From: Thermosporothrix hazakensis
Lineage (GTDB): Bacteria > Chloroflexota > Ktedonobacteria > Ktedonobacterales > Ktedonobacteraceae
DNA: 64,000 nucleotides
NCBI RefSeq assembly: GCF_003253565.1
Contig: NZ_QKUF01000013.1
Span: forward strand, 101,699 to 165,698
Reading direction: 5' to 3'
Shown here piece after piece: positions 1-8,878 of this stretch. The stretch's first letter is position 1. Every line of letters begins with the position of its first letter. The translations under genes were made by a program, and so were the position numbers. A model generated the notes under the pieces. The model had not been told where the DNA came from. It saw only the letters and a list, made by a program, of their open reading frames with translations, and ran no database searches.

Positions 1-2055
1 CTGAGCTACATCGAGCTTGAGGGTCTGATTATCACTGCGGGTAGGAAGTGCTGTCTGTCCATCAAGCTGCTGTCCAGGTTGTTTCTGCCCTGCGGTTACT
101 GCTCGAAGCGTTGTCGTATAGTGCCCCGGGTCACCCTCTACCCCTGCATGAATTTGTTCAGGTGGTTCATGAAGCGCGACCAGAGCAACAACCCCATCAA
201 AAAGACAGAGCATGGTATCCTCAGATAGCTTCGTCCAACGCAAGATGGGAATTTCCTCTGTTCCCTTCTGATCCGCATAGCCGTTTACTTGAAGATTGGG
301 CCATCCCGCAACAACTTTTGACCGTAAAAGAAACCCGGTGCACTGCTGGGTTTCATTTCTGTAGGTCGTGAAAGGGCGTCGGTTCGGACGGATTGTGTGT
401 ATACGCGCTGCGATCTTCCCATGAAACTCGGTATAATCGCAGCAATCAAGCTGAGGCCGTCCATCCCGGGTGACGCGCCCGATGCTCAATACGCCGTCAA
501 TGAGTGCCTGTAGCCAGTTCTGATCAAGGAAAAAGAAGCGCAATGACTCAATTGGAAGCATGCGTTCATCTGGCACAAGATAGTGAAAAGGTATCCCGTA
601 GAGCAGGCGGAGGCGTGCCAGCCATTGTGACACCTCATCTGGAATCGTTGCTGCAAACTGCCTGTGCGCCTGGAGAAAACTGCTAAAGATAGATTCCCCG
701 TTCAGGTTTGCCTCAAACGCCTGCATCTGGGCAGAAAGTGCCTGAGAGAAGTGGGTTGTTCGTCGCCACCGATACAGCTCGTTCGCAAAACCGGTATTCT
801 GTAATGCGAGCATCTGTCCCAGTTGCCAGGCAATGCCATAAGAGACATCAAACAGGCCGGTCAGGGGATTGTAGGCGTTTGCGGCGTCGGGGCCAGAAAG
901 TGGTGTCTTCAAGGTTGGCATGACAGTAGAGGGGGCCAGAGGTCCGCGATACCAGGAAACCGTTTCGCCTCCGTGACGCAGATGATGCTTGAGCGGCACA
1001 TAGCCCTGTACCAGTGCATTCCGAAGAAGTACCCGGGCGTCTTGCGCGGTTGTGGTTCCTGCTTGCTGTTTATCCAGCGCGCTTTTCACCTCGCTTTCGG
1101 TTGGTGGTATTCCCTCGAACGGCACCTGAAGCGTGGTCAGTTTCTGTCTCCCGTCTGTTGTCTTGTTCAGATTCTCGAGCAGTGTACGAAGCATCGCGCC
1201 GCGTGAGTTGGCTGTGAAGCGCCAATAATGATAGTTGAGCAAGCGGATATAGGTTGTGTCAGCGGGTATTTTGCCGCTTTTTGCTCCCTGTTCATCCGGG
1301 AGATACTCAGCAAAGCGTTCTAGCGATACCAGAAACGCATGTGAGAGCGTATCGATTGCAGGGACCCGGTTTCCCCGGACAATTGCATACTTGAGGAGAT
1401 GTTGATTGCTATCTGGCCCGTGCATAGTATCAACCTGCCGAATATGGGCCAGATAGGGGAGATCTTCTTTTGCAGGAGCAACCTTACTGAAGAGTTCTAC
1501 CGGAATATCGATCACCATACAGGCGTCATCAGGGGATTCGCCGTATTCAAGCGCCCAATCGGGATACGACAGATAGCCAGCGGGGAGTGTTCCCTGAAAG
1601 TGCTCTCCATTCTGGTTCAGAATATTCTCTTTCTTGCTCAGGGTTGTATCCTGTTGTTGCATTATCTGTCCCTGTGGTAGCAGCGCCAGAGGGGTCGCTT
1701 TCGCTATTTTCACGCTGGCTGCTTCTTCATCTGTGAACAGGAAGACGGCAAGCCAGGGAGCCTCTTCAGAGGGAAGGTCAGAGGCTCGTTCCCAGGGCAA
1801 GGTACAGCGCTTGAGGACCACATGAGGCAAAACACCATCAAATTCACCGGTTGCCAGGTTGGGCGGAAACACACCGCTGATATCGTCAGCAGAGAAAGAC
1901 AAGCGTTCCCCTTTCACGATTATGGTGCTTGCATGTGCGAACTGATTGGGTGCCTCTGTATTCAATGCCTGCTCGACCTGGATGGTATACTTTCCCGCCT
2001 TTAAGGCAGGCAGATCATATTGAATAAATGCAACCTTTTTCTCGTCCTTACTCAT
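1..2055 (-). CDS. Large protein of unknown function, C-terminus beyond left edge
   Basis: An uninterrupted reading frame runs from ATG at 2055 to the left edge, giving at least 685 residues with no stop. The start overlaps the stop of the upstream gene as TAATG, so translation is probably coupled. The N-terminal ~120 residues read like a beta-rich segment (MSKDEKKVAFIQYDLPALKA...). A distinctive stretch near residue 500, FFFLDQNWLQALIDGVLS, is followed by SIGR. I see no signal peptide or membrane segment. I do not recognise the family with certainty. My impression is that proteins with this segment occur as large uncharacterised partners of DUF6603-type proteins, but I cannot verify that here. 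It is the third gene of the 7288-to-1 operon with the DUF6603-like and M91-like genes, so a role in the same complex or export route is plausible. Confidence 0.75.
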   Translation of the reverse strand, partial: MSKDEKKVAFIQYDLPALKAGKYTIQVEQALNTEAPNQFAHASTIIVKGERLSFSADDISGVFPPNLATGEFDGVLPHVVLKRCTLPWERASDLPSEEAPWLAVFLFTDEEAASVKIAKATPLALLPQGQIMQQQDTTLSKKENILNQNGEHFQGTLPAGYLSYPDWALEYGESPDDACMVIDIPVELFSKVAPAKEDLPYLAHIRQVDTMHGPDSNQHLLKYAIVRGNRVPAIDTLSHAFLVSLERFAEYLPDEQGAKSGKIPADTTYIRLLNYHYWRFTANSRGAMLRTLLENLNKTTDGRQKLTTLQVPFEGIPPTESEVKSALDKQQAGTTTAQDARVLLRNALVQGYVPLKHHLRHGGETVSWYRGPLAPSTVMPTLKTPLSGPDAANAYNPLTGLFDVSYGIAWQLGQMLALQNTGFANELYRWRRTTHFSQALSAQMQAFEANLNGESIFSSFLQAHRQFAATIPDEVSQWLARLRLLYGIPFHYLVPDERMLPIESLRFFFLDQNWLQALIDGVLSIGRVTRDGRPQLDCCDYTEFHGKIAARIHTIRPNRRPFTTYRNETQQCTGFLLRSKVVAGWPNLQVNGYADQKGTEEIPILRWTKLSEDTMLCLFDGVVALVALHEPPEQIHAGVEGDPGHYTTTLRAVTAGQKQPGQQLDGQTALPTRSDNQTLKLDVAQ

Positions 2056-5000
2056 TACACTCGCCCTTCTATTGGCTTCTCTTCTCCAAGCAAACGCAAG
2101 TATGGGGGTGCGAACAGATCATATGTTGCGGGGTTGCTTAACGCGTCAACCTGGAGGTTGGGAGAGACAAGGAGTCTATCCGCTTCCATTGCTTGTAGTA
2201 ACGCGTTGCGGTTGGTCAGCGCCTTTGCACTCTTGATCGTCTCTACAACAGTCTCGGTACGAAAAGGGTCTTTCTTTGCCACAGAAGGAACATTCCACCA
2301 GAAAGATTGAGGCTGTTCAGTAGTGTATTGTAGAATAGACAGCGCAATCGGGAGTGTGTGCCGAGGGGCATCGACATAAGGCAGGATTCGGGCGCCAACC
2401 AGCACATCAGTAAGCGTTGTATCCTGAAGCGGGTTTTGAATCTGCGGGACTCCCTGCTGATTGAAATGCTGTTTCTGCCAGAGTGATTTCGGGATGTTCT
2501 GAAGTATGCGTACCAGATAAAATGTGCTTGGTTGGTTGGTTTCAATGCGTACCGTGCATGTTGATTGGAATGCTGAACTCTCCGTTCCGGTCGGACCAAC
2601 ACCAAACTCTGTATTCGGTTGAATAACGCTTCCCTCTCTCTGTGGTTGCATCGTATCAGGGGCAAGTGAGAGTTTTGAGTCATATTGGAGCGTTTTCACC
2701 GGGATTGCAGATGTAACGGTGCATTCAAACTCTCCGGGATTGACGACAAAGGTATCTTGAGTGAGTGTTTTCGTCAGTCCTTTTGTGACATTGATATGCA
2801 AGATCGAAGGATCCGCTGTTGATTGAGCATCTGGACCGGCAGTAAGTAGCTTCGTGGTTGTTTTTTGTTGTGGAAGCAACTGCTGTACAAACTTATTCCA
2901 TGAGATTGTGGTGTCTGTCTGTCGTCCGCTGCTACCAAAGTGAATGGTAAACGAGATGAGGGCGAGATCAATAACCGCTTTGCCTGTAAAATCAGGGCCC
3001 CAGATTTCCAGGCCAACGCCAATTGTAATCGTGATGGTTTTGCGCGTTATCAGCAGGTTTATATCAAAAGAGACTCCAAGGGAGATCCCTGCACTGATAT
3101 AGTAATGAAATGGTTGCAGGAGCATCAGGAAATCAGCCCAGACAGTAAACCATGCCTTCACTCCTCCGCTTTGCCAGAGGGCTTCCAGCCGTCCACCTGC
3201 CATGACTGCACAGGATGTCAGAGCGAAGTAGAGTTCCGCTTTCACGCTTAGCTCTGTGCTGATTTGCCAATTGATCCCGAGGCGGGGAACCTGTGGATAG
3301 TGAGCCGGAATGGTGAAATGCGGGTTGTATCCACCAACTGTTATTACAAACTCACCTGCATGAGATCCTGAGAACCAGCTGTAGAAAGCAAAGCCACCGG
3401 TCAGACGGCAATCCCGTGAGAAGAGAAAGGAGTTTGATGTGAGTTGTCCTGATAGAGCCAGTAGACCGGTATGGAGCGAGAAGCTCCCTTTCAAGGCTAG
3501 CTCAATCTGGGCAACGATTACCTGAGAGCCTCCGGCTTTGGGTGGTGGAAGTGTTAGCGTTGAGAGCCCCAATAATGCAATTTCAACGTCGGTTCCGATG
3601 CTCAGGGTAACCAATGCGAACGAGTCGATGACCTCAAATGAAGTAAAGTGGATGCCGGCAGCCAGCCAGTAATCACCCAGGCCCGGAGTAATGACGCCTT
3701 TATTGATGAGTGTATCCAGGACCTCGCTGACTTTCTTTCCGATGTCTTCGCCGGGCTGTGGTGATGGCACATCGCCATTTCCTTTAGCCCACTCTACCAA
3801 TGGAAATGATGCGACATGTTCAACGTCAGGCAGCACCAGCTTTCGATTGAAGCCCAGGCCACCTGCTAAGCCAGTGACAAAGAAAAACGTTGGTCCACCT
3901 ATTGGATAGTTCAGCACTGCATAGAGAAAGAAGGAAGGATGGTCCTGTACCTGTGTGTAGGCACCAAGAGCAAAAATCGAGAGATTTGCTGTCTGAACTA
4001 TCAGTTCGCCAACGAAATTCACCGGATCGAGTGTGCCGATTAATCCTCCGCTGACGATGACAGGTCCTTCCTGGGCAGTGACGCTTAATCCCCGAATGAG
4101 AAATTGTGGTGCAAACTGTTTCAGAGGAGAACTGAGTCCAAAGCCTTCCAACCTGATAGTTAATCCACCAGCGGTAAGGGCAAGGTTAGCAAGGATCGCC
4201 AGTTTGCCGCCAGTATACTGCATACCAAGCTTCTGGATTTTGAGTGGTCCAAAGGACTTTTCTACATCCAGCCAGAGAGTGGTATCTGCTGTTGTACTCA
4301 GCGTAATGAGCTCTGTTGTCTGTTGTTCTCCGTAGGCCCAGAAAGCCAAACCGTATCTGCCGGGAAGGAGCATCGCTTCAGCATACTCTGCTACCGTCTG
4401 CCGTTGTCCTCCCAGTTGTAAGGTAAGAGGGACCACCAGTTCGCCAAAGTGTGCTTCAGCCGAGAGGCAGAGGAGAGCGGTTATGCCTGTTGCTGGCACA
4501 TGTGGGTAGCCTTCCCCAATAAGCTTGTTCACCCGTTCAGCCATTTGCTCGCCTATGATAACAGTGGCAAGCAAAAGGTGTATCTTCTCGATGGAGACGG
4601 TTATTTCTCGGTCAAGGATCGTCCCGAGCAAAGGGAGATCAGAGAGCTTGACAGGCAGTCCGGCTTCTATGCCACAGAAGAAGTGCCTTTTTTTCGTATT
4701 TGTATCTTGAAAGATGACAACCACTGCTTTTCCGTAATGTGGAGATGTGACGCTCAGAGCAATGCCACTCTCTTGCGACAGGTCATAGATCAGGCGAACG
4801 CTCGAAAGGTCGGGCGTCAATTCAGAGGGAATATCTGGCAGTTCGGATGGGTCAACCTTCAGGGCAGAAGCAAGTTTCTCAAGCGTCAGGGGGTTCTGCT
4901 CATCTTTCCACTCGCCGATCACCTTTTGCTCTTCATATTCGATTGAAAGTGTAGCGTTATCGAGCTGAAGTGTGCCTCGAATTTCGGGCTGATACTTTCC

Positions 5001-6062
5001 CGCTACCCGTTTCAAGCGCAAGGTTGTGGTCAGAGCGAAGGTCTCACCTGCAAGCGTGATATCTAATTCAAGGGCACAGGAAAAGGTGCCTGTACTGGTA
5101 TCAAACGTGATCGCACAATGTTTCAGGGTCATCCGTTTCAAGGATTCTGGTATTGTCACGCCGAACTGATCGCCAAGATCCTGTAACAGTTCGCCACTGA
5201 CCTGCTCGATGACACCTTGAAAGAACCAGCTTCCGGTTTCTGTTCTTTGGGCAGTGACTGCGAAAGAACTCCGACCAAGTTTCATGCTGGCTGCGACAAG
5301 TCCGCTGATGCGTCGGCTTCCCAGTGGGTCAAGAATGGTGATTCCGATACGATATTCTTCGAGTTGTACCGAGGGGAGCACTTCCCATCCCTGGCCCTCC
5401 GAAGGACTACCCATCTCGATACTGATTTGTGAAACGACCGGGGTACGACGTGGTGCAAAGCAAACCTGAAACTGGTGTAAGGCAATCTGACCAATCCCGG
5501 GCACCTGAATGTCCTTCTGCGGACCGGTCACAAGGTTGAGTGCGCTTCCGGCGTCAAGTGTTGCCTCCTGCCTGAGCTGCAACTGAATTCCCGCTGTAGG
5601 GTCAGAGGCTATCCGAAGCGGCAATGAGACGTCATCTACCACTAGATCTGTCTCTATGGCGATGTCTGCCTGAGAGGCAAGCGAAGAGGCGAGCGAAAGA
5701 GGGATGCTCTCTCCGCTTACCTGAAAACGCTTCATTGCAAGCCAGCTTATTCCTGGTATCGCCAGTGTCTGCTTTACTTGAAAAGAGCATGCGATCAGGT
5801 ATTGTTGTGAACTGGCAGGATCATATGTTATCGTGATCGTGGCCGCGATCTCGTTCACTTTGCCCCAGGTGATGGTATCGGTTAGGGTCAGCCGTTCTTG
5901 CTCAAGCCGAATCTGGACACCTGGAAGCTGTATCGCCTCAATACGTGGGAGCAGTTCCAATGTCAGAGCAGCGCCTGGAACAAGCCGGGCGATATCCGAG
6001 AGTGTAAGCGTTCTCTGCTGCTTCAGGTCCAGAAGGGCCTGTTGTATCTTCTCCAGCGACAT
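2055..6062 (-). CDS. DUF6603-like giant beta-rich protein
   Basis: A 1335-residue protein starting MSLEKIQQALLDLKQQRTL. After a short helical N-terminus the sequence is almost entirely amphipathic beta-type repeats (many alternating hydrophobic stretches such as LTLEKLASAL, VIVSGGLIGTLDPVNF). A Gly-rich central core, FFFVTGLAGGLGFNRKLVLP, lies around residues 725-745, and a long C-terminal half contains GVGLEIWGPDFTGKAVIDL. These features recall the DUF6603 family of very large proteins of unknown function; the assignment is from memory of the motif, not a search. No signal peptide or transmembrane helix is obvious. It follows the M91-like gene by 20 bases and overlaps the next start as TAATG, so it is the middle gene of an operon. 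No catalytic motif is evident, so a structural, binding or surface role is as far as the sequence goes. Confidence 0.7.
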   Translation of the reverse strand: MSLEKIQQALLDLKQQRTLTLSDIARLVPGAALTLELLPRIEAIQLPGVQIRLEQERLTLTDTITWGKVNEIAATITITYDPASSQQYLIACSFQVKQTLAIPGISWLAMKRFQVSGESIPLSLASSLASQADIAIETDLVVDDVSLPLRIASDPTAGIQLQLRQEATLDAGSALNLVTGPQKDIQVPGIGQIALHQFQVCFAPRRTPVVSQISIEMGSPSEGQGWEVLPSVQLEEYRIGITILDPLGSRRISGLVAASMKLGRSSFAVTAQRTETGSWFFQGVIEQVSGELLQDLGDQFGVTIPESLKRMTLKHCAITFDTSTGTFSCALELDITLAGETFALTTTLRLKRVAGKYQPEIRGTLQLDNATLSIEYEEQKVIGEWKDEQNPLTLEKLASALKVDPSELPDIPSELTPDLSSVRLIYDLSQESGIALSVTSPHYGKAVVVIFQDTNTKKRHFFCGIEAGLPVKLSDLPLLGTILDREITVSIEKIHLLLATVIIGEQMAERVNKLIGEGYPHVPATGITALLCLSAEAHFGELVVPLTLQLGGQRQTVAEYAEAMLLPGRYGLAFWAYGEQQTTELITLSTTADTTLWLDVEKSFGPLKIQKLGMQYTGGKLAILANLALTAGGLTIRLEGFGLSSPLKQFAPQFLIRGLSVTAQEGPVIVSGGLIGTLDPVNFVGELIVQTANLSIFALGAYTQVQDHPSFFLYAVLNYPIGGPTFFFVTGLAGGLGFNRKLVLPDVEHVASFPLVEWAKGNGDVPSPQPGEDIGKKVSEVLDTLINKGVITPGLGDYWLAAGIHFTSFEVIDSFALVTLSIGTDVEIALLGLSTLTLPPPKAGGSQVIVAQIELALKGSFSLHTGLLALSGQLTSNSFLFSRDCRLTGGFAFYSWFSGSHAGEFVITVGGYNPHFTIPAHYPQVPRLGINWQISTELSVKAELYFALTSCAVMAGGRLEALWQSGGVKAWFTVWADFLMLLQPFHYYISAGISLGVSFDINLLITRKTITITIGVGLEIWGPDFTGKAVIDLALISFTIHFGSSGRQTDTTISWNKFVQQLLPQQKTTTKLLTAGPDAQSTADPSILHINVTKGLTKTLTQDTFVVNPGEFECTVTSAIPVKTLQYDSKLSLAPDTMQPQREGSVIQPNTEFGVGPTGTESSAFQSTCTVRIETNQPSTFYLVRILQNIPKSLWQKQHFNQQGVPQIQNPLQDTTLTDVLVGARILPYVDAPRHTLPIALSILQYTTEQPQSFWWNVPSVAKKDPFRTETVVETIKSAKALTNRNALLQAMEADRLLVSPNLQVDALSNPATYDLFAPPYLRLLGEEKPIEGRV

Positions 6063-6082
6063 ATTTCCCCTGCTTTCCTTCC

Positions 6083-7288
6083 TTAAATAAGCCTGAGTGC
6101 TTCTCGTTTCTGCTTGAGATTCTTTCCGGCCAGTTCAAAGGCTGTCCTCTGTTCTGGATGTGCCCATATATTTGAGGCATCAGGGTTTTTTACATTGTTC
6201 CACGAGGAGCGAATGCTGTTCTCTGAAACGTACTTCCAGGTTGTTGCTTCCCCCTCTGAAATCTGGTTGAACGGCTCTATACCGGTAAAGAGAAGTTCCG
6301 CGGCAGTGGTTGTAAAATGGTTGTGTGCATAGCCGGGCGCAGCGCCTGCGCAGCAATATTGTGCGTGAACAAGCTGATGTACAAGTCCTATTGCAGGCGG
6401 ACGAAAGTCAGGCTGTTCAGGGACATTATGCCCTTCGCGACGGGCATTGAACTCAATAATAGCTCCTGTTCCCGGGCCCGGAGGAGAAACAGGATAGAGC
6501 AGCATCAGCAGGGCCAGAAGAAAATACTCTCGGGTTTTGATCCCTTGATTCTCAGTTTGCTGGATATAAATGTCTATCTTTTTTCCAGCCAGCCAGTCGA
6601 GCCAGAAATTCTTACTCAGTTTGAGCTTTGCATTGAAATAGCCAGATGAAAATTGACTTTTGTCCAGGAAAAGAGAGCGCAAGGGGAACTCTTGAAGGTC
6701 CTGTAGAAAACGGTCAAGGCGTTGCGATTGAGGGAGCGAGGCATAACGCTGGTACAACAGATCAGAGATGGGGCCTGCAATATTGGCGTGTTCAGCAGAG
6801 AGGAGCCATTGCGTAAGCTGACAGACCGCGTGCTCATTCTCCAGGGGTAGTGTACGATTCTGCTGAGCTGCCGGGATAATGAACACAGGGAAACGACCCT
6901 CTCGCAGAGCAGGAAGCAGTCCCAGGGTATCCACTTGCTCGATGAGCTTGAGACAATTCAGTACATATGCCAGAAACCCAGCGATATCTTTGAGCTTCTC
7001 ATCAGAAACCTCTAATCCCTGAGCTTGAAGAAATTGTTGTAGCTTCTTCGGAGGGTTTGGCGGAACAGGATAGATAACCCCTGGACCGCCTGGCTGTCTG
7101 CCGAAATAATCAATCTGGCTAACCAGATTTCGATGATGGAAAGCAAGGTAGATTCCTGGCTCTTCTGTATTAGAAGGGGAGCACGTAGCGAAATTCCATT
7201 CTTTTTCCTTGCCTGGTATCCATTTCACTCCATAGAGACGATCAACAACACCCTCGATACCCAATACATCTGTAAGATAATGAAGCAT
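6083..7288 (-). CDS. M91 (NleD)-type metallopeptidase-fold protein, catalytic Glu replaced by Gln
   Basis: A 401-residue protein with start ATG at 7288 behind GAGGAG. The first ~270 residues are unrecognised. The C-terminal part has the layout of M91-family effector peptidases: a Pro-rich lead-in (RPPAIGLVHQLVHA, residues 296-309), a downstream Glu in AAELLFTGI (329-337) that would be the third zinc ligand, and a SENSIR motif (355-360) like the SENxIR of that family. The canonical zinc-binding HExxH is HQLVH here (304-308): both His are kept, but the general-base Glu is Gln (codon CAG). By family knowledge that should abolish or greatly weaken proteolysis, so it may bind a target without cutting it, or be a decayed copy. 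No signal peptide is seen. It is the first gene of the three-gene operon and is divergent from the ribosome-inactivating-like gene. Family assignment is by motif only. Confidence 0.7.
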   Translation of the reverse strand: MLHYLTDVLGIEGVVDRLYGVKWIPGKEKEWNFATCSPSNTEEPGIYLAFHHRNLVSQIDYFGRQPGGPGVIYPVPPNPPKKLQQFLQAQGLEVSDEKLKDIAGFLAYVLNCLKLIEQVDTLGLLPALREGRFPVFIIPAAQQNRTLPLENEHAVCQLTQWLLSAEHANIAGPISDLLYQRYASLPQSQRLDRFLQDLQEFPLRSLFLDKSQFSSGYFNAKLKLSKNFWLDWLAGKKIDIYIQQTENQGIKTREYFLLALLMLLYPVSPPGPGTGAIIEFNARREGHNVPEQPDFRPPAIGLVHQLVHAQYCCAGAAPGYAHNHFTTTAAELLFTGIEPFNQISEGEATTWKYVSENSIRSSWNNVKNPDASNIWAHPEQRTAFELAGKNLKQKREALRLI

Positions 7289-7553
7289 GAAATCTCCTCA
7301 CTTCCATCAATGTGTGCATATTTATGCAGACTATGTAGGTTGGCCTCTCTTCTTCCAACTGTACCCTGATCTATTGTCATAATACCACCTTGTATTTATA
7401 CAAATCAAGAAATTGCTATTTTATTTCTTTATATCGATAAAGTTATATATATATATTGTACTGGAGATTATAATATAAGGCTGCTTCTATGTGTGTATGC
7501 TTGATTTTCCATTATGTTACAATAAAAGTGAGTAAGAAAGAAAGAGGAAAAGA
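7289..7553. promoter_or_regulatory. AT-rich divergent intergenic region
   Basis: The 265 bases separate the divergent M91-like and RIP-like genes. The half near the RIP-like gene (about 7380-7530) is very AT-rich, with TATATATATAT runs around 7445-7457 and several TATAAT-like hexamers (for example TATAATATAAG near 7470), so promoters for either or both directions probably lie here. The sites cannot be resolved further by eye. Confidence 0.4.
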
Positions 7554-8237
7554 ATGTACAGCTATGCTGTTCAAATTCCTGGTGCTTCCTGGATTGAAAT
7601 AGCGGATTATCATGGCTTTATTAGCACAATCAGGCAGCAACTCAAGGTGCCTGAAAAGGGGGAGAATCTTGATATCAAGGTCGCAACCTCTGAAGAAAGC
7701 AAACTTCTGGTGCGGATAAAAACGGCTGATGCCTACATCTCTCACTTAAATGCCGAAAAGGGGGGCAAGGTTGGGAACTGGAAAGAGATCCCGAAAGACT
7801 TGATTAACTACAGCGAGAAGGATCAGATACTGAACGAGTCAGGGATTGAGGATGCTATTGCGCAGGGCAGAAAATGGGTGCTGGGTGATATTAAGGCGTT
7901 GACGGAAGGGCCTGTAAAGATCCTTGCTTTTATGCTTGCTGAAGCTGCTCGCTTTACTGTTGTCCAATATAGTGTCAGTGAGATATTGGTGCACGAGCAA
8001 GAATACCATTGGAAAATGTTTGAACTTCTCCTCAAAAACTGGAAAGATCTCTGCAAAGAGAAGTGTCAAGCGAAAGAAAAAACGTTTGGCCTTTCCATGC
8101 AGATGACCAACATCTACACGAAGCAGCTTCTGAATGGGGCTCGTACTGAGGAGGAAAAGAAGTGGCTCAAGCAGATGCAAGCAACTGCTGAAACGCTGTG
8201 TAAGCAGGGCTATCCGATGGGGCTTTCTGCCTGCTAG
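7554..8237 (+). CDS. Ribosome-inactivating-protein-like rRNA N-glycosidase (putative toxin)
   Basis: A 227-residue protein; ATG at 7554 follows an AGAGG box. It carries the ordered active-site pattern of ribosome-inactivating proteins (ricin and Shiga A chains): N-terminal YHGFISTIRQQL (19-30), a first Tyr in ADAYISHLN (Y61), a second Tyr in LINYSEKDQIL (Y86), the hallmark AEAARF (129-134, with E130 and R133), and a downstream Trp in LLLKNWKDL (W163). The E130-to-W163 distance of 33 is close to ricin's 34 (E177 to W211); the Tyr-Tyr and Tyr-Glu gaps are shorter, as in a compact member. By family knowledge such enzymes depurinate one adenine in the sarcin-ricin loop of large-subunit rRNA and stop translation. 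There is no signal peptide, no lectin B chain and no obvious immunity gene next to it. Base composition looks lower in G+C than the PKS region. Function is inferred from motifs only. Confidence 0.7.
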   Translation: MYSYAVQIPGASWIEIADYHGFISTIRQQLKVPEKGENLDIKVATSEESKLLVRIKTADAYISHLNAEKGGKVGNWKEIPKDLINYSEKDQILNESGIEDAIAQGRKWVLGDIKALTEGPVKILAFMLAEAARFTVVQYSVSEILVHEQEYHWKMFELLLKNWKDLCKEKCQAKEKTFGLSMQMTNIYTKQLLNGARTEEEKKWLKQMQATAETLCKQGYPMGLSAC

Positions 8238-8277
8238 GCTTTATCAACCCGCCCCGTAAAACCCCTGCCTTTATGCC

Positions 8278-8574
8278 TTGTTGCATGGTATTCCGGTGAT
8301 TGCCGTTGCGCCCCATTTCACCAGCCAGAAATGTTCTGAATGCGGCACGATGGTCAAGAAATCGCTTAGCGTTCGCACCCATGTTTGTACTGGCTGTGGA
8401 GTAGTACTTGATCGCGATCACAATGCCGCGTTGAATATCCTGCATGAAGCGCTCCAATCCGTTTCAAACGGTACCGTAGGGCATACGGGAACCCGTCCCA
8501 CGGGACGAAACGCTTCTGGAGACCTGGCCTCTCCTGCGTCTTCCAAAGGGAGACGTGGCAAGTCGGGTCGTTGA
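8278..8574 (+). pseudogene. tnpB: C-terminal remnant of IS200/IS605-family TnpB
   Basis: About 98 codons match only the last part of a TnpB/OrfB protein. The zinc ribbon is visible (TSQKCSECG ... HVCTGCG), followed by the third RuvC-like motif DRDHNAALNIL and the usual low-complexity tail. The N-terminal helix-turn-helix and the first RuvC motifs are absent, and the frame upstream of 8278 shows no TnpB similarity. The copy therefore cannot encode an active nuclease. No TnpA gene is nearby. A hairpin typical of IS605-type right ends follows at 8583-8605. Confidence 0.85.
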
Positions 8575-8582
8575 AAGAAGAA

Positions 8583-8605
8583 CCCCCTGGCTTTAGCCAT
8601 GGGGA
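8583..8605 (+). repeat. IS200/IS605-like right-end hairpin
   Basis: The sequence CCCCTGGCTTTAGCCATGGGG forms a hairpin (arms CCCC/GGGG and TGGCT/AGCCA) with one bulged T, just after the TnpB remnant. Imperfect hairpins of this kind are the ends recognised by the Y1 transposase TnpA, and they overlap the 3' end of the guide RNA in intact elements. Here it marks the right boundary of a dead element. Confidence 0.6.
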
Positions 8606-8878
8606 GTGTCAGAACAGGGATGTAGTGCACGGAGCAAACCCCGGCCTGCGTTCGAGACCCCGGAAAGGAAGACCTGTTTTCTTTCTCTGTTTGAAGGCAG
8701 AGGTATCCACAGGTTGTATTGTGGTGAGCACATAGAATGCCGGTTTCGCTTTGTGTATAGCTCTTACAACTCTTGCCATATTATCTTCTGACTTTATACA
8801 ATTTTTTTCTTTTCTTATACTATATATAGATGAGCTAAGGGTTGAAGTGGCTGATACCAATCAGCATGGAGGGATTCT
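8606..8878 (+). promoter_or_regulatory. Upstream region of the MFS transporter gene
   Basis: Between the TnpB-remnant end and the transporter start there is no supportable gene. The stretch at 8770-8830 is AT-rich (TTATACAATTTTTTTC ... TATACTATATATAG) and is the best place for a promoter. A GGAGG ribosome site at 8866-8870 precedes the GTG start at 8879. Confidence 0.4.

Noticed and set aside
2055..6062. Several 60-165-codon plus-strand frames inside the DUF6603-like gene
   Set aside because: They are antisense to one long uninterrupted frame and have no recognisable products.
8278..8605. A functional TnpB-guide RNA unit
   Set aside because: Only the protein's last portion remains, so no active nuclease can be made.
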